DNA of 64,000 bases, taken from the NCBI RefSeq assembly GCF_007830055.1, contig NZ_VLLE01000002.1, forward strand, positions 1-64,000. Reading direction: 5' to 3'. Both the position numbers and the translations under genes were made by a program. Under the pieces are notes generated by a model. The model saw nothing but the letters and a program-made list of their open reading frames with translations. It was not told the DNA's origin and searched no databases. This stretch comes from Lacibacter cauensis. GTDB taxonomy: Bacteria > Bacteroidota > Bacteroidia > Chitinophagales > Chitinophagaceae. Positions 20,743 to 29,711 of the stretch are shown here, piece by piece. How positions within the stretch are numbered: position 1 is the stretch's first letter; each line of letters begins with the position of its first letter.

Positions 20743-22695
20743 ATGCCTTTTTTAATTGAATACCTGCTGAAAGTTTCGATTGCACTTGCACTGGTGTATT
20801 TATTTTATCAATTGGTGCTGCGCAGGCTAACTTTTTATAACTGGAACAGGTGGTACCTGATCGGATATTCGGTGTTGAGTTTTGTGATACCCTTTATGAA
20901 CATTACCGATTTCCTGTTCAAGCACGAACTGGATGAAGCACAGTTTGTGCAAATGGTGCCTGTTTATCATTTAAATCTCACTGCAACGGGCGCAGGCTTT
21001 GAATGGAACAGCTGGAATATTGCCATTGTGATTTTACTTGCCGGTATGTTGGTGATGGGGCTGCGTATGCTGTTACAGTTTTTCAGTTTGCGCAAGATGA
21101 AGGCGAAAGCAAAGTTGCTGAACGAAGGAGACATCAGACTCTTTGATGTTGAGGATAACATTATGCCCTTTTCTTTCAGCAATGGCATTTACATTAACAG
21201 TAAACTGCATACAGAAGCTGAGCTGCAAGAGATCATCCGCCACGAGTTTGTGCATGTAAAACAAAAGCACAGCATTGATATTTTATTTGCCGAATTACTG
21301 TGTATGCTGTTATGGTTTCATCCCGCAGCATGGCTTATCCGTAAAGCAATCCGTCAGAACCTTGAATTTATTGCCGACGAAAAAGTATTACAGGATGGTG
21401 TTGATAAAAAGCAATACCAATACCTATTGCTGAAAGTAGTAGGCTACAATCATTACAGCATTGCATCCAACTTTAATTTCTCATCACTTAAAAACCGAAT
21501 CATCATGATGAATCAAATCAAATCTGCCCGCGTGCAGGTCATTCGTTTCTTGTTTATACTGCCGCTGGTGGCAGTATTGTTACTGGCCTTTAGAGAAGTA
21601 AGACAAAAAGAACAGCGTAAAGATTTTCAACAGCAATTACTGTTGAGCGATACCATACCTGCCAGCGAAATTGCATCTGTAAATGTGAATAAGAATGGCG
21701 ATGAAAAAACAATTACCATTATTCTAAAAAACGGAACAACGGATACCTATAACCTGAACGATCCGAAACAAAAAGAAGCGTTTGAAAAGAAGTATGGCAA
21801 AGTTGATCAACTTGCGCCACCTCCGCCACCGCCCCCGGCAGTCATTCAATCGGATGAAGTAGAAAGGGTAGATGTGACCAAAGCAAACGGTAAAGGCATT
21901 ATCCGCATCCGTTTAAAAAACGGCACTGTAGAAACCTTCGATTTAAACAATGAAAAGGATAAAGAAACATTGCGTACAAAATATAAATTTAGTACAGCTG
22001 GGTCTTCTTCATCAACAAATTCATCTGGCAATAAAAACCTGGCTATAACTGTAAAGCCTGCAAAAGAAACGGTAAAGCTAAACAAGAAAGGATATTATGT
22101 AAGCATTGCCGATGATATGGGTGAGTGTGTAGTAATTGTAAAAGACAAGAATAAAAAAATTATAGAGGCATTAAAGTTAACAGACTGGAATGCAGCTGAA
22201 GCAAAATACGAAGCGAAGTATGGCGAAATTCCTCCCCCTCCACCACCGGCTCCATCTGCTCCGGTAACCGTAGTAGGTTATCCATCACCTGTATCTTCTC
22301 CCGCAGCTATTACTGTAGAGGGCAAGCCTGCAACGATTACTGTTACAGAAGCAACATCTCCTGTAAAAGAAGTAACAGTTACCGGATATAAAAAAGTAGT
22401 AGGTACCGCCACAATAGATACCGATGTTAAAACCACCACAGCTGCAGAACCGGGTGTGGTTACTGTAGTGGGTTATGGCAAATCGACCAAAGAGTCTGGA
22501 AACATAAAGCTTAAAAAAGGTATTGATAACGTTTTGTATATATTGGATGGTAAAGAAGCAACGTCCGAGGATATCAATGGCCTTGATCCAAATACCATTG
22601 AAAGTATTTCTGTTTTAAAAGATGATAATGCCGTAAAACTGTATGGTGAAAAAGGAAAGAACGGAGTAATTATCATTAAAACAAAAAAGAAATAA
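20743..22695 (+). CDS. M56 (BlaR1-like) sensor metallopeptidase with C-terminal TonB-plug-like domain
   Basis: 650 residues. About four membrane helices frame the M56 peptidase domain. The zinc site is HEFVH (His167, Glu168, His171), with NLEFIADEKV (about 206-215) as the third-ligand region. A last helix (about 265-285) leads to an extracytoplasmic part of about 365 residues: two NG-T-x-YNLN type repeats separated by Pro runs, a GYYVSI segment, a second Pro run, then TVVGYG and VTGYKK motifs and a final block ISVLKDDNAVKLYGEKG-KNGVIII, which resembles the plug start of SusC-type TonB receptors. It would sense a signal outside and inactivate the BlaI protein encoded just upstream. The C-terminal domain suggests contact with outer-membrane or TonB components; this is inference. 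Confidence 0.85.
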   Translation: MPFLIEYLLKVSIALALVYLFYQLVLRRLTFYNWNRWYLIGYSVLSFVIPFMNITDFLFKHELDEAQFVQMVPVYHLNLTATGAGFEWNSWNIAIVILLAGMLVMGLRMLLQFFSLRKMKAKAKLLNEGDIRLFDVEDNIMPFSFSNGIYINSKLHTEAELQEIIRHEFVHVKQKHSIDILFAELLCMLLWFHPAAWLIRKAIRQNLEFIADEKVLQDGVDKKQYQYLLLKVVGYNHYSIASNFNFSSLKNRIIMMNQIKSARVQVIRFLFILPLVAVLLLAFREVRQKEQRKDFQQQLLLSDTIPASEIASVNVNKNGDEKTITIILKNGTTDTYNLNDPKQKEAFEKKYGKVDQLAPPPPPPPAVIQSDEVERVDVTKANGKGIIRIRLKNGTVETFDLNNEKDKETLRTKYKFSTAGSSSSTNSSGNKNLAITVKPAKETVKLNKKGYYVSIADDMGECVVIVKDKNKKIIEALKLTDWNAAEAKYEAKYGEIPPPPPPAPSAPVTVVGYPSPVSSPAAITVEGKPATITVTEATSPVKEVTVTGYKKVVGTATIDTDVKTTTAAEPGVVTVVGYGKSTKESGNIKLKKGIDNVLYILDGKEATSEDINGLDPNTIESISVLKDDNAVKLYGEKGKNGVIIIKTKKK

Positions 22696-22788
22696 CTACG
22701 TGTGCTTTTCTGCCTGTCCGTTGCAGCCGGAAACTACCGGTTGTGCAGATTAGGATTCTGTTACCGTTATTATTAAACCTTATTCTCA

Positions 22789-22817
22789 GCGAAACAATTA
22801 ATTTGTTTCGCTTTTTT
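22789..22817. terminator. terminator downstream of the M56 gene
   Basis: Stem gcgaaacaa/ttgtttcgc (22789-22797, 22803-22811) followed by six T. It overlaps the end of the convergent redox gene. Confidence 0.85.
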
Positions 22818-23319
22818 ATTTGGTTGCCAGTTGTATTAATTGTGCTGTTGGTAATCCTCCATCGAAATAGTGCAGCAGTTCACCTTTCTTACTGTAAATG
22901 GTAATCAGTGGCAGGTAGTGGTTGCGGTAATATTTGGGAAAGAAATACAACACATCCCGTCCCATAATGATGTTCTTGTATTTTGAAATCTGGTAGTCGT
23001 TGTAAAACTGTTTCATCATTTCAAAAGGGTAGGTGGTAGCCATTACAATCTGTACCGATTTCAGCTTTTCAATATTTTCGATGAGTTCCTTTGTTTGGTT
23101 TTTGCAATGATCGCAATCGGGGCTGAAGCTCATGAGAATGGTGGTTTTCTTTTTGTTCAGCTGTTCGGTGTAAAAGCTACTGCTGCTGTCGGTAAGTAAC
23201 AGTTTAAAATCGGGGAGGCGCAGATTCTGTAAGTGCGACGGAATGGTATCAACTTTAACCTGGGCTGTAACGGGATATGTAAATAAAAAAACAAGTGCAG
23301 CAACGATGAACTTTTTCAT
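22816..23319 (-). CDS. periplasmic thioredoxin-fold protein (TlpA/redoxin-like)
   Basis: 167-residue exported protein. A signal peptide ends near residue 19 (YPVTAQ). A thioredoxin-like fold follows, with the active-site motif CDHC in SFSPDCDHCKNQT (about residues 69-72). A cis-Pro candidate is in HYLPLITIY (about 134). It probably reduces or isomerises disulfides, or acts as a peroxide-linked redoxin in the periplasm; the partner is unknown. It converges on the M56 gene and diverges from efp, about 110 bp between starts. Confidence 0.85.
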   Translation of the reverse strand: MKKFIVAALVFLFTYPVTAQVKVDTIPSHLQNLRLPDFKLLLTDSSSSFYTEQLNKKKTTILMSFSPDCDHCKNQTKELIENIEKLKSVQIVMATTYPFEMMKQFYNDYQISKYKNIIMGRDVLYFFPKYYRNHYLPLITIYSKKGELLHYFDGGLPTAQLIQLATK

Positions 23320-23365
23320 ACCTGCAATTTAGCAAAATCTGCCTTTACAGGTATTTTGCTGCAAG

Positions 23366-23396
23366 TTTGCTGAGCCAACCTGTTACCTTATATTTG
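23366..23396 (+). promoter_or_regulatory. efp promoter
   Basis: TTTG at 23366-23369, 19 bp, then TATATTTG at 23389-23396. It is a full consensus match lying 30 bp before the ATG. Confidence 0.82.
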
Positions 23397-23426
23397 CAGC
23401 CTTAAATTAATATTCAACGAGTTTTT

Positions 23427-23993
23427 ATGGCAACTACATCAGACATCAGTCGTGGTATGATCATCAAGCAAGACGGCAGCTTGTATAAAATTGTGGAGTT
23501 TGGCGAAAACAAAACAGCCCGTGCAGCCGCAAAAGTTTGGGCTAAATTAAAAGGTGTTGATAATAATCGCTCCATAGAAGTTACATGGAACAGTGGTGAA
23601 ACCATTTACCCGGTTCGTGTAGAACGCCACGATTTCCAGTTCTTGTATAAAGACGATACCGGCTATAACTTCATGAACAATGAAAGCTTTGAGCAGATTG
23701 CTGTTCAGGAAGCGGTGATTGATGCTCCCCAGTTTTTGAAAGAAGGTGATACCGTATCGGCTCTCATCAATACAGAAACCGAAATGCCGATGAGCATTGA
23801 GTTGCCCGACAAAATTGTGGTGAAAGTTACTTACAGCGAACCTGGTGTAAAAGGCGATACGGCTACCCGTACGTTAAAGGCAGCTACCATTGAAACAGGT
23901 GCAACTGTAATGGTGCCTTTGTTTGTAAACGAAGGCGAATTGATCCGCATTAACACCAAAACTGGTGATTATGTGGAGCGTGTAAAAGAATAA
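23427..23993 (+). CDS. efp: elongation factor P with an arginine-type tip loop
   Basis: 188-residue EF-P, which binds between the P and E sites and rescues ribosomes stalled at consecutive prolines. All three beta-barrel domains are present, and the C-terminal signature TEPGVKGDTA is read here as SEPGVKGDTA. The domain I tip loop normally reads PGKG with a modified Lys34. Here it reads NKTARAAAKVWAKLKG, with Arg32 (codon 23520-23522) at the tip. That closely resembles the NKSGRNAAVVKMKLKN loop of Pseudomonas EF-P, where Arg32 is rhamnosylated by EarP. No EarP-like gene is seen in the window. The gene has its own promoter and terminator. Confidence 0.96.
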   Translation: MATTSDISRGMIIKQDGSLYKIVEFGENKTARAAAKVWAKLKGVDNNRSIEVTWNSGETIYPVRVERHDFQFLYKDDTGYNFMNNESFEQIAVQEAVIDAPQFLKEGDTVSALINTETEMPMSIELPDKIVVKVTYSEPGVKGDTATRTLKAATIETGATVMVPLFVNEGELIRINTKTGDYVERVKE

Positions 23994-24011
23994 TCAAGGA
24001 AATATTTTGCG

Positions 24012-24045
24012 AAAAGGCGATTCTTTAAAAATCGCCTTTTTTTAT
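24012..24045 (+). terminator. efp terminator
   Basis: Stem aaaaggcgatt/aatcgcctttt with a 7-nt loop and T tail. Confidence 0.92.
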
Positions 24046-24173
24046 TGTTTTTTGCGGGTTTTTAGGCAAAACAAGGGTGTTTTTACCTCGTTTTTTATTA
24101 AATATGAATTTTCTGGGTGTTTATTCCCTTATCTTAGCCGCCCAATATTTATCAACTTTTAAACCTCACTATC

Positions 24174-24668
24174 ATGGATTTTAAACAAATTCAGGAACTT
24201 ATTAAATTGGTTAACAAATCCAACCTCAGTGAACTCACCATCGAAGAGAAAGACTTTAAGGTTACTATAAAACAAAAAGACGAAATCATTCAGCAAACTG
24301 TTATTTCAGGACAGTTCCAGGCTGCACCTCAGGCGCTGCCTACTGCAACGGCACCAGCTGCAATTCCTGCTGCTGCAAGTGCGGCTCCCGCAGCACCTAA
24401 AGCCGGCGGCGGAGAAGATACCAGCAAGTATGTAACAATTAAGAGCCCGATGATCGGTACTTTCTACCGTAAACCTGCACCCGACAAGCCATTGTTTGTT
24501 GAAGTTGGTACAGAAGTAACACCCGGCAAGGTTGTTTGCATTATCGAAGCCATGAAGTTGTTCAACGAAATTGAAAGTGAAGTAAAAGGTAAAATCGTGA
24601 AGATTCTGGTAGAAGATCAGTCACCTGTTGAATACGATCAGCCTTTATTCCTGGTAGATCCCAGCTAA
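24174..24668 (+). CDS. accB: biotin carboxyl carrier protein of acetyl-CoA carboxylase
   Basis: 164-residue AccB, the biotin-bearing subunit in malonyl-CoA synthesis. An N-terminal interaction region (about 1-45, starting MDFKQIQELIKLV) is followed by an Ala/Pro-rich linker (about 55-85) and the biotinyl domain. The biotinylated Lys is in the EAMKLFNEIE motif (about residue 128). GTFYRKPAPD in the domain is typical. accC follows after 120 bp of hairpin-rich spacer. TATCTTAG at 24130-24137 is a near match to a -7 element. Confidence 0.95.
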   Translation: MDFKQIQELIKLVNKSNLSELTIEEKDFKVTIKQKDEIIQQTVISGQFQAAPQALPTATAPAAIPAAASAAPAAPKAGGGEDTSKYVTIKSPMIGTFYRKPAPDKPLFVEVGTEVTPGKVVCIIEAMKLFNEIESEVKGKIVKILVEDQSPVEYDQPLFLVDPS

Positions 24669-24782
24669 TTTGAAAATGATTCAATTTGCAAATTTGAAAA
24701 TGGAAAGGGCGTTTCTGTAAAAGCAGCCCGGCATTTTCAGGTTTTCAATTTTCAAATTATTCAATTCTCAAATTTTCAAATT
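24669..24782. repeat. hairpin-forming TTTTCAAATT spacer between accB and accC
   Basis: aatttgaaaatg-type copies in the first third are complementary to cattttcaaatt-type copies in the last third, so the whole spacer can fold as one long AT-rich hairpin. It has the same unit as 18587-18622 and 20709-20740. Confidence 0.6.
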
Positions 24783-24788
24783 AACTCC

Positions 24789-26126
24789 ATGTTTAAAAAG
24801 ATATTAATTGCCAACCGTGGTGAGATTGCGTTACGTATTATACGTACCTGCCGTGAAATGGGCATCAAAACGGTTGCTGTTTATTCAACTGCAGATCGTG
24901 AAAGTCTTCATGTAAAATTTGCCGATGAAGCAGTTTGTATTGGTAAGCCTGCAGGTGCAGAATCGTACCTCAACGTACCCAACATTATTGCTGCTGCTGA
25001 AATTACCAATGCCGATGCAATTCATCCCGGCTACGGTTTTTTAGCTGAGAATGCAAAGTTTGCTGAAATATGCGGACAGAACGGCATCAAGTTCATTGGT
25101 CCAACTCCTGAGCAAATCCGTTTAATGGGTGATAAAGTAACAGCTAAGGAAACCATGATCAAAGCAGGTGTTCCTGTTGTGCCTGGTGGACAAGGTTTGT
25201 TGCCGAGCCTCGAAGAAGCCAAGCGTATTGCAAAAGAAATTGGTTACCCTATTATCTTAAAAGCAACTGCAGGTGGTGGTGGTAAAGGTATGCGTGTTGT
25301 GTGGGCCGAAGAAGACCTGGAGCGTAACTACGATATGGCGAAGAATGAAGCTGCTGCTTCATTTAAGAATGATGGTATTTATATGGAGAAGTTCGTAGAA
25401 GAACCCCGCCATATAGAAATCCAGGTAGCCGGCGATCGTTATGGAACTGTTTGTCACCTGAGTGAGCGTGATTGTTCTATCCAACGTCGTCACCAGAAAT
25501 TGGTAGAAGAATCTCCTTCTCCGTTTATGACTCCCGAACTGCGTAAAGCAATGGGTGATGCGGCGAAGAAAGCTGCGTCTGCTATTAATTACGAAAGCGT
25601 AGGTACCATCGAGTTTCTTGTTGACAAACACCGCAACTTCTACTTCATGGAAATGAACACACGTATCCAGGTAGAACATTGCGTTACAGAAGAAGTAACC
25701 AATTTCGATTTAATTAAAGAGCAGATTCTGATTGCCATGGGCGAAAAGATCAGCGGTTTGGATTACGAACCTGAGATGCATGCCATTGAGTGCCGTATCA
25801 ATGCAGAAGATCCTTACAATGATTTCCGTCCATCACCCGGTAAGATTACTACATTGCATCAGCCTGGTGGTCATGGTATCCGTATCGATTCGCATGTGTA
25901 TGCCGGTTATGTGATTCCTCCTTACTACGATTCTATGATTGCAAAAATTATTGCAGTTGCACGTACACGTGAGGAAGCTATTAACACCATGAGCCGTGCA
26001 TTAAGTGAATATGTAATTGAAGGAGTGAAAACAACGATTCCATTCCATCAGCAACTCATGAAAGATGAAAACTTCCGCAAAGGAAATTTCACTACCAAGT
26101 TTTTGGAAACGTTCCAGATGAAGTAA
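24789..26126 (+). CDS. accC: biotin carboxylase of acetyl-CoA carboxylase
   Basis: 445-residue AccC, which carboxylates biotin on AccB using ATP and bicarbonate. The order of domains is the biotin-carboxylase N-domain ([17 protein letters not shown] at the start), the ATP-grasp domain with the glycine loop [11 protein letters not shown] (about 158-168), and the C-domain. Catalytic segments [10 protein letters not shown] and [12 protein letters not shown] are present. The length matches the usual 445-450 residues. It ends with a strong terminator shared with the convergent glutamine synthetase gene. Confidence 0.96.
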   Translation: MFKKILIANRGEIALRIIRTCREMGIKTVAVYSTADRESLHVKFADEAVCIGKPAGAESYLNVPNIIAAAEITNADAIHPGYGFLAENAKFAEICGQNGIKFIGPTPEQIRLMGDKVTAKETMIKAGVPVVPGGQGLLPSLEEAKRIAKEIGYPIILKATAGGGGKGMRVVWAEEDLERNYDMAKNEAAASFKNDGIYMEKFVEEPRHIEIQVAGDRYGTVCHLSERDCSIQRRHQKLVEESPSPFMTPELRKAMGDAAKKAASAINYESVGTIEFLVDKHRNFYFMEMNTRIQVEHCVTEEVTNFDLIKEQILIAMGEKISGLDYEPEMHAIECRINAEDPYNDFRPSPGKITTLHQPGGHGIRIDSHVYAGYVIPPYYDSMIAKIIAVARTREEAINTMSRALSEYVIEGVKTTIPFHQQLMKDENFRKGNFTTKFLETFQMK

Positions 26127-26146
26127 GATGTATACACATTATGTAT

Positions 26147-26184
26147 AAAAAGAAAAGGCCGGTTTTTCCGGCCTTTTCTTTTTA
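26147..26184. terminator. bidirectional terminator between accC and glnN
   Basis: Stem agaaaaggccgg/ccggccttttct with a T-rich loop and A/T runs on both flanks. Confidence 0.92.
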
Positions 26185-26199
26185 TGTGCTGATGTTGTA

Positions 26200-28389
26200 T
26201 TAACGCAGGAACAACAACTCCCTGTACTTCGGTAAATACCAGCTCGCATCATCTACCAGCAGTTCAAGCTTATCAACATGGTAGCGGATCTCATCAAAAA
26301 ATTTACCTTTTACATCATCGCAGTAAGCAATGGCTTTTTCCCGTGTATCGGTAATGGCATTTGCTTTTTTACGTGCTTCAATCATTTGCTCAACAAGGTC
26401 GCTTCCTTTGTTGATGTGCAGGGAGATTTTTTCAAGAATCTGTAACTGGTTTTCGTAACCTTCTTTACCAATACCAATTTCTTTTAAGCCTTTAATGTTG
26501 TTGATAAGAACGTTCTGGTATTTAATGGCAGCAGGCAATACATGGCTTGTGCAAAGCTCGCCCATTACACGGCCCTCTATCTGCACACGCTTAATATAGT
26601 TTTCCAGTTCAATTTCATGGCGTGCTTCCAGCTCTGCATGTGTAAATACGCCGGTATTTTCAAACAATGCTTTTGCTTTTGAAGTAACCATTGCATCGAG
26701 TGCAAGTGGTGTTGTTTTTACGTTCGGCAATCCTCGTTTGGCTGCTTCTTTCTCCCATGCTTCGCTGTAACCATCTCCTTCAAACAATACCTTTTTGCTT
26801 TCGCTTACATAACGCTGCAGCACATGCATAATGGCGATTTCTTTTTTCTCACCTTTCTCAATCAACGTATCTACTTCTTCTTTAAAAGTGATGAGCGTCT
26901 GCGCCATAATAGCGTTCAGCACCGTCATAGCATTGGAGCAGTTGGCACTTGAGCCTACTGCACGGAATTCGAATTTGTTTCCGGTAAATGCAAAAGGCGA
27001 TGTACGGTTACGGTCTGTATTATCTAAGAATAATTCAGGAATACTTTTATGCAGATCGAGTTTCAAAATAGCTTCATCCTGCTCATCGAATTTTGTGGTT
27101 ACACGTTTTTCAACGGCTTCCAGTACTTCGGTTAAGTATTTACCAACAAATACCGAGATAATTGCAGGTGGCGCTTCGTTTGCACCTAAACGATAATCGT
27201 TACCTGCACTTGCGATGGATGCACGCAACAGATCGGCATACTGATCTACTGCACGGATCACATTGGTAAAGAAGGTAAGGAACATTAAGTTCGTCTTGGG
27301 AGTTTTACCGGGTGCAAGCAGGTTCACACCTGTATCGGTAGATAAACTCCAGTTATTATGCTTGCCACTTCCGTTAATGCCGGCAAATGGTTTTTCGTGC
27401 AGTAATACACGCAACTTATGCCTGCGTGCTACACGATCCATAATATCCATCAACAACGAGTTGTGATCAATGGCAACAGCCACTTCTTCAAAAATTGGTG
27501 CACACTCAAACTGTGCAGGTGCAACTTCGTTGTGGCGTGTACGTAAAGGAATACCCAGTTTGTACGATTCATTTTCAAAGTCACGCATAAAGGCATAAAT
27601 GCGCTCAGGGATAGAACCAAAATAATGATCTTCTAATTGTTGACCTTTTGCGGAAAGATGACCAAACACGGTGCGTCCGCTCAGCACTAGGTCGGGACGT
27701 GCATTAAACAAGGCTTCATCAACCACAAAATATTCCTGTTCCCAGCCAAGGGTAGGCGTAACTTTCGAAATGTTTTTATCGAAGTAATGACAAACATCGA
27801 GTGCAGCTTTGTTCACAGCTTCCAATGCTTTCAGTACAGGTCCTTTGTAATCGAGCAGTTCACCGGTATAGGAAACAAATACAGTAGGAATGCACAGCGT
27901 TTTGCCTTCACCAATTTCCATAATAAACGCAGGCGAGGAGGGATCCCATGCGGTGTAACCACGTGCTTCAAATGTTGCACGAATGCCACCACTTGGAAAC
28001 GATGATGCATCGGGCTCCTGCTGAATCAATGCACCGCCATCAAACTCTTCAATAGCAGTACCATCGCCTTTGAGTGTAAAGAACGAATCGTGTTTTTCAG
28101 CAGTTGTACCTGTTAACGGTTGGAACCAGTGTGTGTAATGCGTTACACCTTTGCTCTCGGCCCATTGACGGATACCGGCAGCAATCTGGTTGGCATTTAC
28201 ACGGTCAATTTTTTTATTTCCTTTGATAGATGAGACAAGACTTTTATAGGCTTCATCACTTAAGTATTCACGGGCAGTTTTCAAAGTAAAAACGTTCTGA
28301 CAAAAGATAGCAGTAATCTTGGTTGGAGAACTTACTTCTGTACTTCTTTGTTTCGAAAAATTTTTAATGGCCTGGTAGCGTAACGACAT
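26200..28389 (-). CDS. glnN: glutamine synthetase type III
   Basis: 729-residue GSIII, which makes glutamine from glutamate, ammonia and ATP. The length (over 700) and the MSLRYQAIKNF start identify type III, common in Bacteroidota. Seen motifs are the GSIII core EVAPAQFECAPIFEE, the catalytic KPFAGINGSGKHNNWSLS and the FRAVGSSANCSNAM region. An in-frame TTG 33 bp upstream would add 11 residues, but the ATG at 28389 fits the family. The type II gene lies directly upstream on the same strand behind its own terminator. Confidence 0.94.
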   Translation of the reverse strand: MSLRYQAIKNFSKQRSTEVSSPTKITAIFCQNVFTLKTAREYLSDEAYKSLVSSIKGNKKIDRVNANQIAAGIRQWAESKGVTHYTHWFQPLTGTTAEKHDSFFTLKGDGTAIEEFDGGALIQQEPDASSFPSGGIRATFEARGYTAWDPSSPAFIMEIGEGKTLCIPTVFVSYTGELLDYKGPVLKALEAVNKAALDVCHYFDKNISKVTPTLGWEQEYFVVDEALFNARPDLVLSGRTVFGHLSAKGQQLEDHYFGSIPERIYAFMRDFENESYKLGIPLRTRHNEVAPAQFECAPIFEEVAVAIDHNSLLMDIMDRVARRHKLRVLLHEKPFAGINGSGKHNNWSLSTDTGVNLLAPGKTPKTNLMFLTFFTNVIRAVDQYADLLRASIASAGNDYRLGANEAPPAIISVFVGKYLTEVLEAVEKRVTTKFDEQDEAILKLDLHKSIPELFLDNTDRNRTSPFAFTGNKFEFRAVGSSANCSNAMTVLNAIMAQTLITFKEEVDTLIEKGEKKEIAIMHVLQRYVSESKKVLFEGDGYSEAWEKEAAKRGLPNVKTTPLALDAMVTSKAKALFENTGVFTHAELEARHEIELENYIKRVQIEGRVMGELCTSHVLPAAIKYQNVLINNIKGLKEIGIGKEGYENQLQILEKISLHINKGSDLVEQMIEARKKANAITDTREKAIAYCDDVKGKFFDEIRYHVDKLELLVDDASWYLPKYRELLFLR

Positions 28390-28492
28390 AAAATAGGTTT
28401 GAATGTTATTTGCCGATGGCAAGTTTTGTTTGCTGTATCAACGGTCTGCCAACCGCTGTGCGAATTTCTGTTTTCTTACCGAAAATAATGTA

Positions 28493-28524
28493 TAAAAAAA
28501 TCCCCCCGTAGAAGCGGAGGGATT
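28493..28524 (-). terminator. terminator of the type II glutamine synthetase gene
   Basis: On the minus strand aaatccctccg pairs with cggggggattt (one G-U pair), then a T7 run. It separates the two glutamine synthetase genes. Confidence 0.88.
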
Positions 28525-28546
28525 TCTATCAGATATCGCAGTTGAT

Positions 28547-29560
28547 TTAGGCTTGTACGCTCTTAACTGTTTTAATGATGCGTGCAGCAACTTTGTAAGG
28601 ATCTGCAGCTGAGTTTGGACGACGATCTTCCAGGTAGCCCTTCCAGCCCCATTTTGGAACTACAACAGGGATACGGATAGAAGCACCACGGTCAGAAACG
28701 CCATAGCTGAAATCGTGAATGCTTGCAGTTTCGTGCTTACCTGTTAAACGCAGGTGGTTATCTGCACCGTAAACTTCAATATGTTCTTTTACTACAGGAC
28801 GGAAAGCTTCACAAACTTTATCGAAGATTTCTTTGCTGCCTGCAGTACGTAATAATGTGTTAGAGAAGTTGGCGTGCATACCACTACCGTTCCAGTCTAA
28901 TGCGCCGAGAGGCTTACAATGCCAGTTGATGGATACACCATATTTCTCCCCAATTCTTTCGAGGAGGTAACGACCTAACCAGATTTGATCGCCAGCCTCT
29001 TTTGCACCTTTAGCGAAAATCTGGAATTCCCACTGGCCTGCTGCTACTTCAGCATTGATACCTTCAACATTCAAACCTGCCTCTAAGCAAGCATCCAAAT
29101 GTTCTTCGATGATATCACGACCGTAAGCGTTGTTGGCACCTACAGAGCAGTAGTAAGGACCTTGTGGTGCAGGATAGCCACCTGCAGGGAAACCAAGCGG
29201 TTTGTTTGTTTCAGGGTTCCAAAGGAAATACTCCTGTTCGAAACCAAACCAGAAATCATTATCATCATCATCAATATGTGCACGGCCATTTGATTCATGC
29301 GGAGTACCATCAGCATTCAATACTTCACACATTACCAGGTATCCATTCTTACGCTGAGGATCGGTAATAATATAAACCGGTTTTAACAAGCAATCAGATG
29401 AACCACCGGGAGCCTGTTCTGTAGAAGAACCATCGAAACTCCACATGGGGCAATCTTCTAACTTACCGCTGAAGTCTTTTTCAATTTTTGTTTTGCTGCG
29501 AAGGCTTTGTGTTGGTTTGTAACCATCGAGCCAGATGTACTCAAGTTTTGCTGCTGACAT
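28547..29560 (-). CDS. glutamine synthetase type II (eukaryote-like)
   Basis: 337-residue GSII, the short beta-grasp form best known from eukaryotes, rhizobia and some Bacteroidota. Motifs are LEYIWLDGYKPTQSLRSKTK at the N-terminus, WSFDGSSTEQA (about 41-51), FGFEQEYFLW (Glu ligands), GINAEVAAGQWEFQ and HANFSNTLLR. It has its own terminator and lies 157 bp upstream of glnN on the same strand, so two unrelated-size glutamine synthetases are encoded in tandem. No PII or adenylyltransferase gene is adjacent. Confidence 0.95.
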   Translation of the reverse strand: MSAAKLEYIWLDGYKPTQSLRSKTKIEKDFSGKLEDCPMWSFDGSSTEQAPGGSSDCLLKPVYIITDPQRKNGYLVMCEVLNADGTPHESNGRAHIDDDDNDFWFGFEQEYFLWNPETNKPLGFPAGGYPAPQGPYYCSVGANNAYGRDIIEEHLDACLEAGLNVEGINAEVAAGQWEFQIFAKGAKEAGDQIWLGRYLLERIGEKYGVSINWHCKPLGALDWNGSGMHANFSNTLLRTAGSKEIFDKVCEAFRPVVKEHIEVYGADNHLRLTGKHETASIHDFSYGVSDRGASIRIPVVVPKWGWKGYLEDRRPNSAADPYKVAARIIKTVKSVQA

Positions 29561-29711
29561 TTTTTACCGCTTTGATTTAGTTTGAAAAAACAATAAATAT
29601 TGCTAATTGCGCTGCTAATTTACGATTGAAAATGTTTAAAATCTAAAAATTTTCAGATAATTCCCCAATTAAAACGTTAGTTAGTGTGGAAAAGTAAATA
29701 TGTAATTTATT

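Noticed and set aside
20308-22695. BlaI/M56 pair as a beta-lactam resistance locus
   Set aside because: No beta-lactamase or PBP gene is adjacent and the M56 protein lacks a penicillin-binding sensor domain motif; a general sensing system is likelier.
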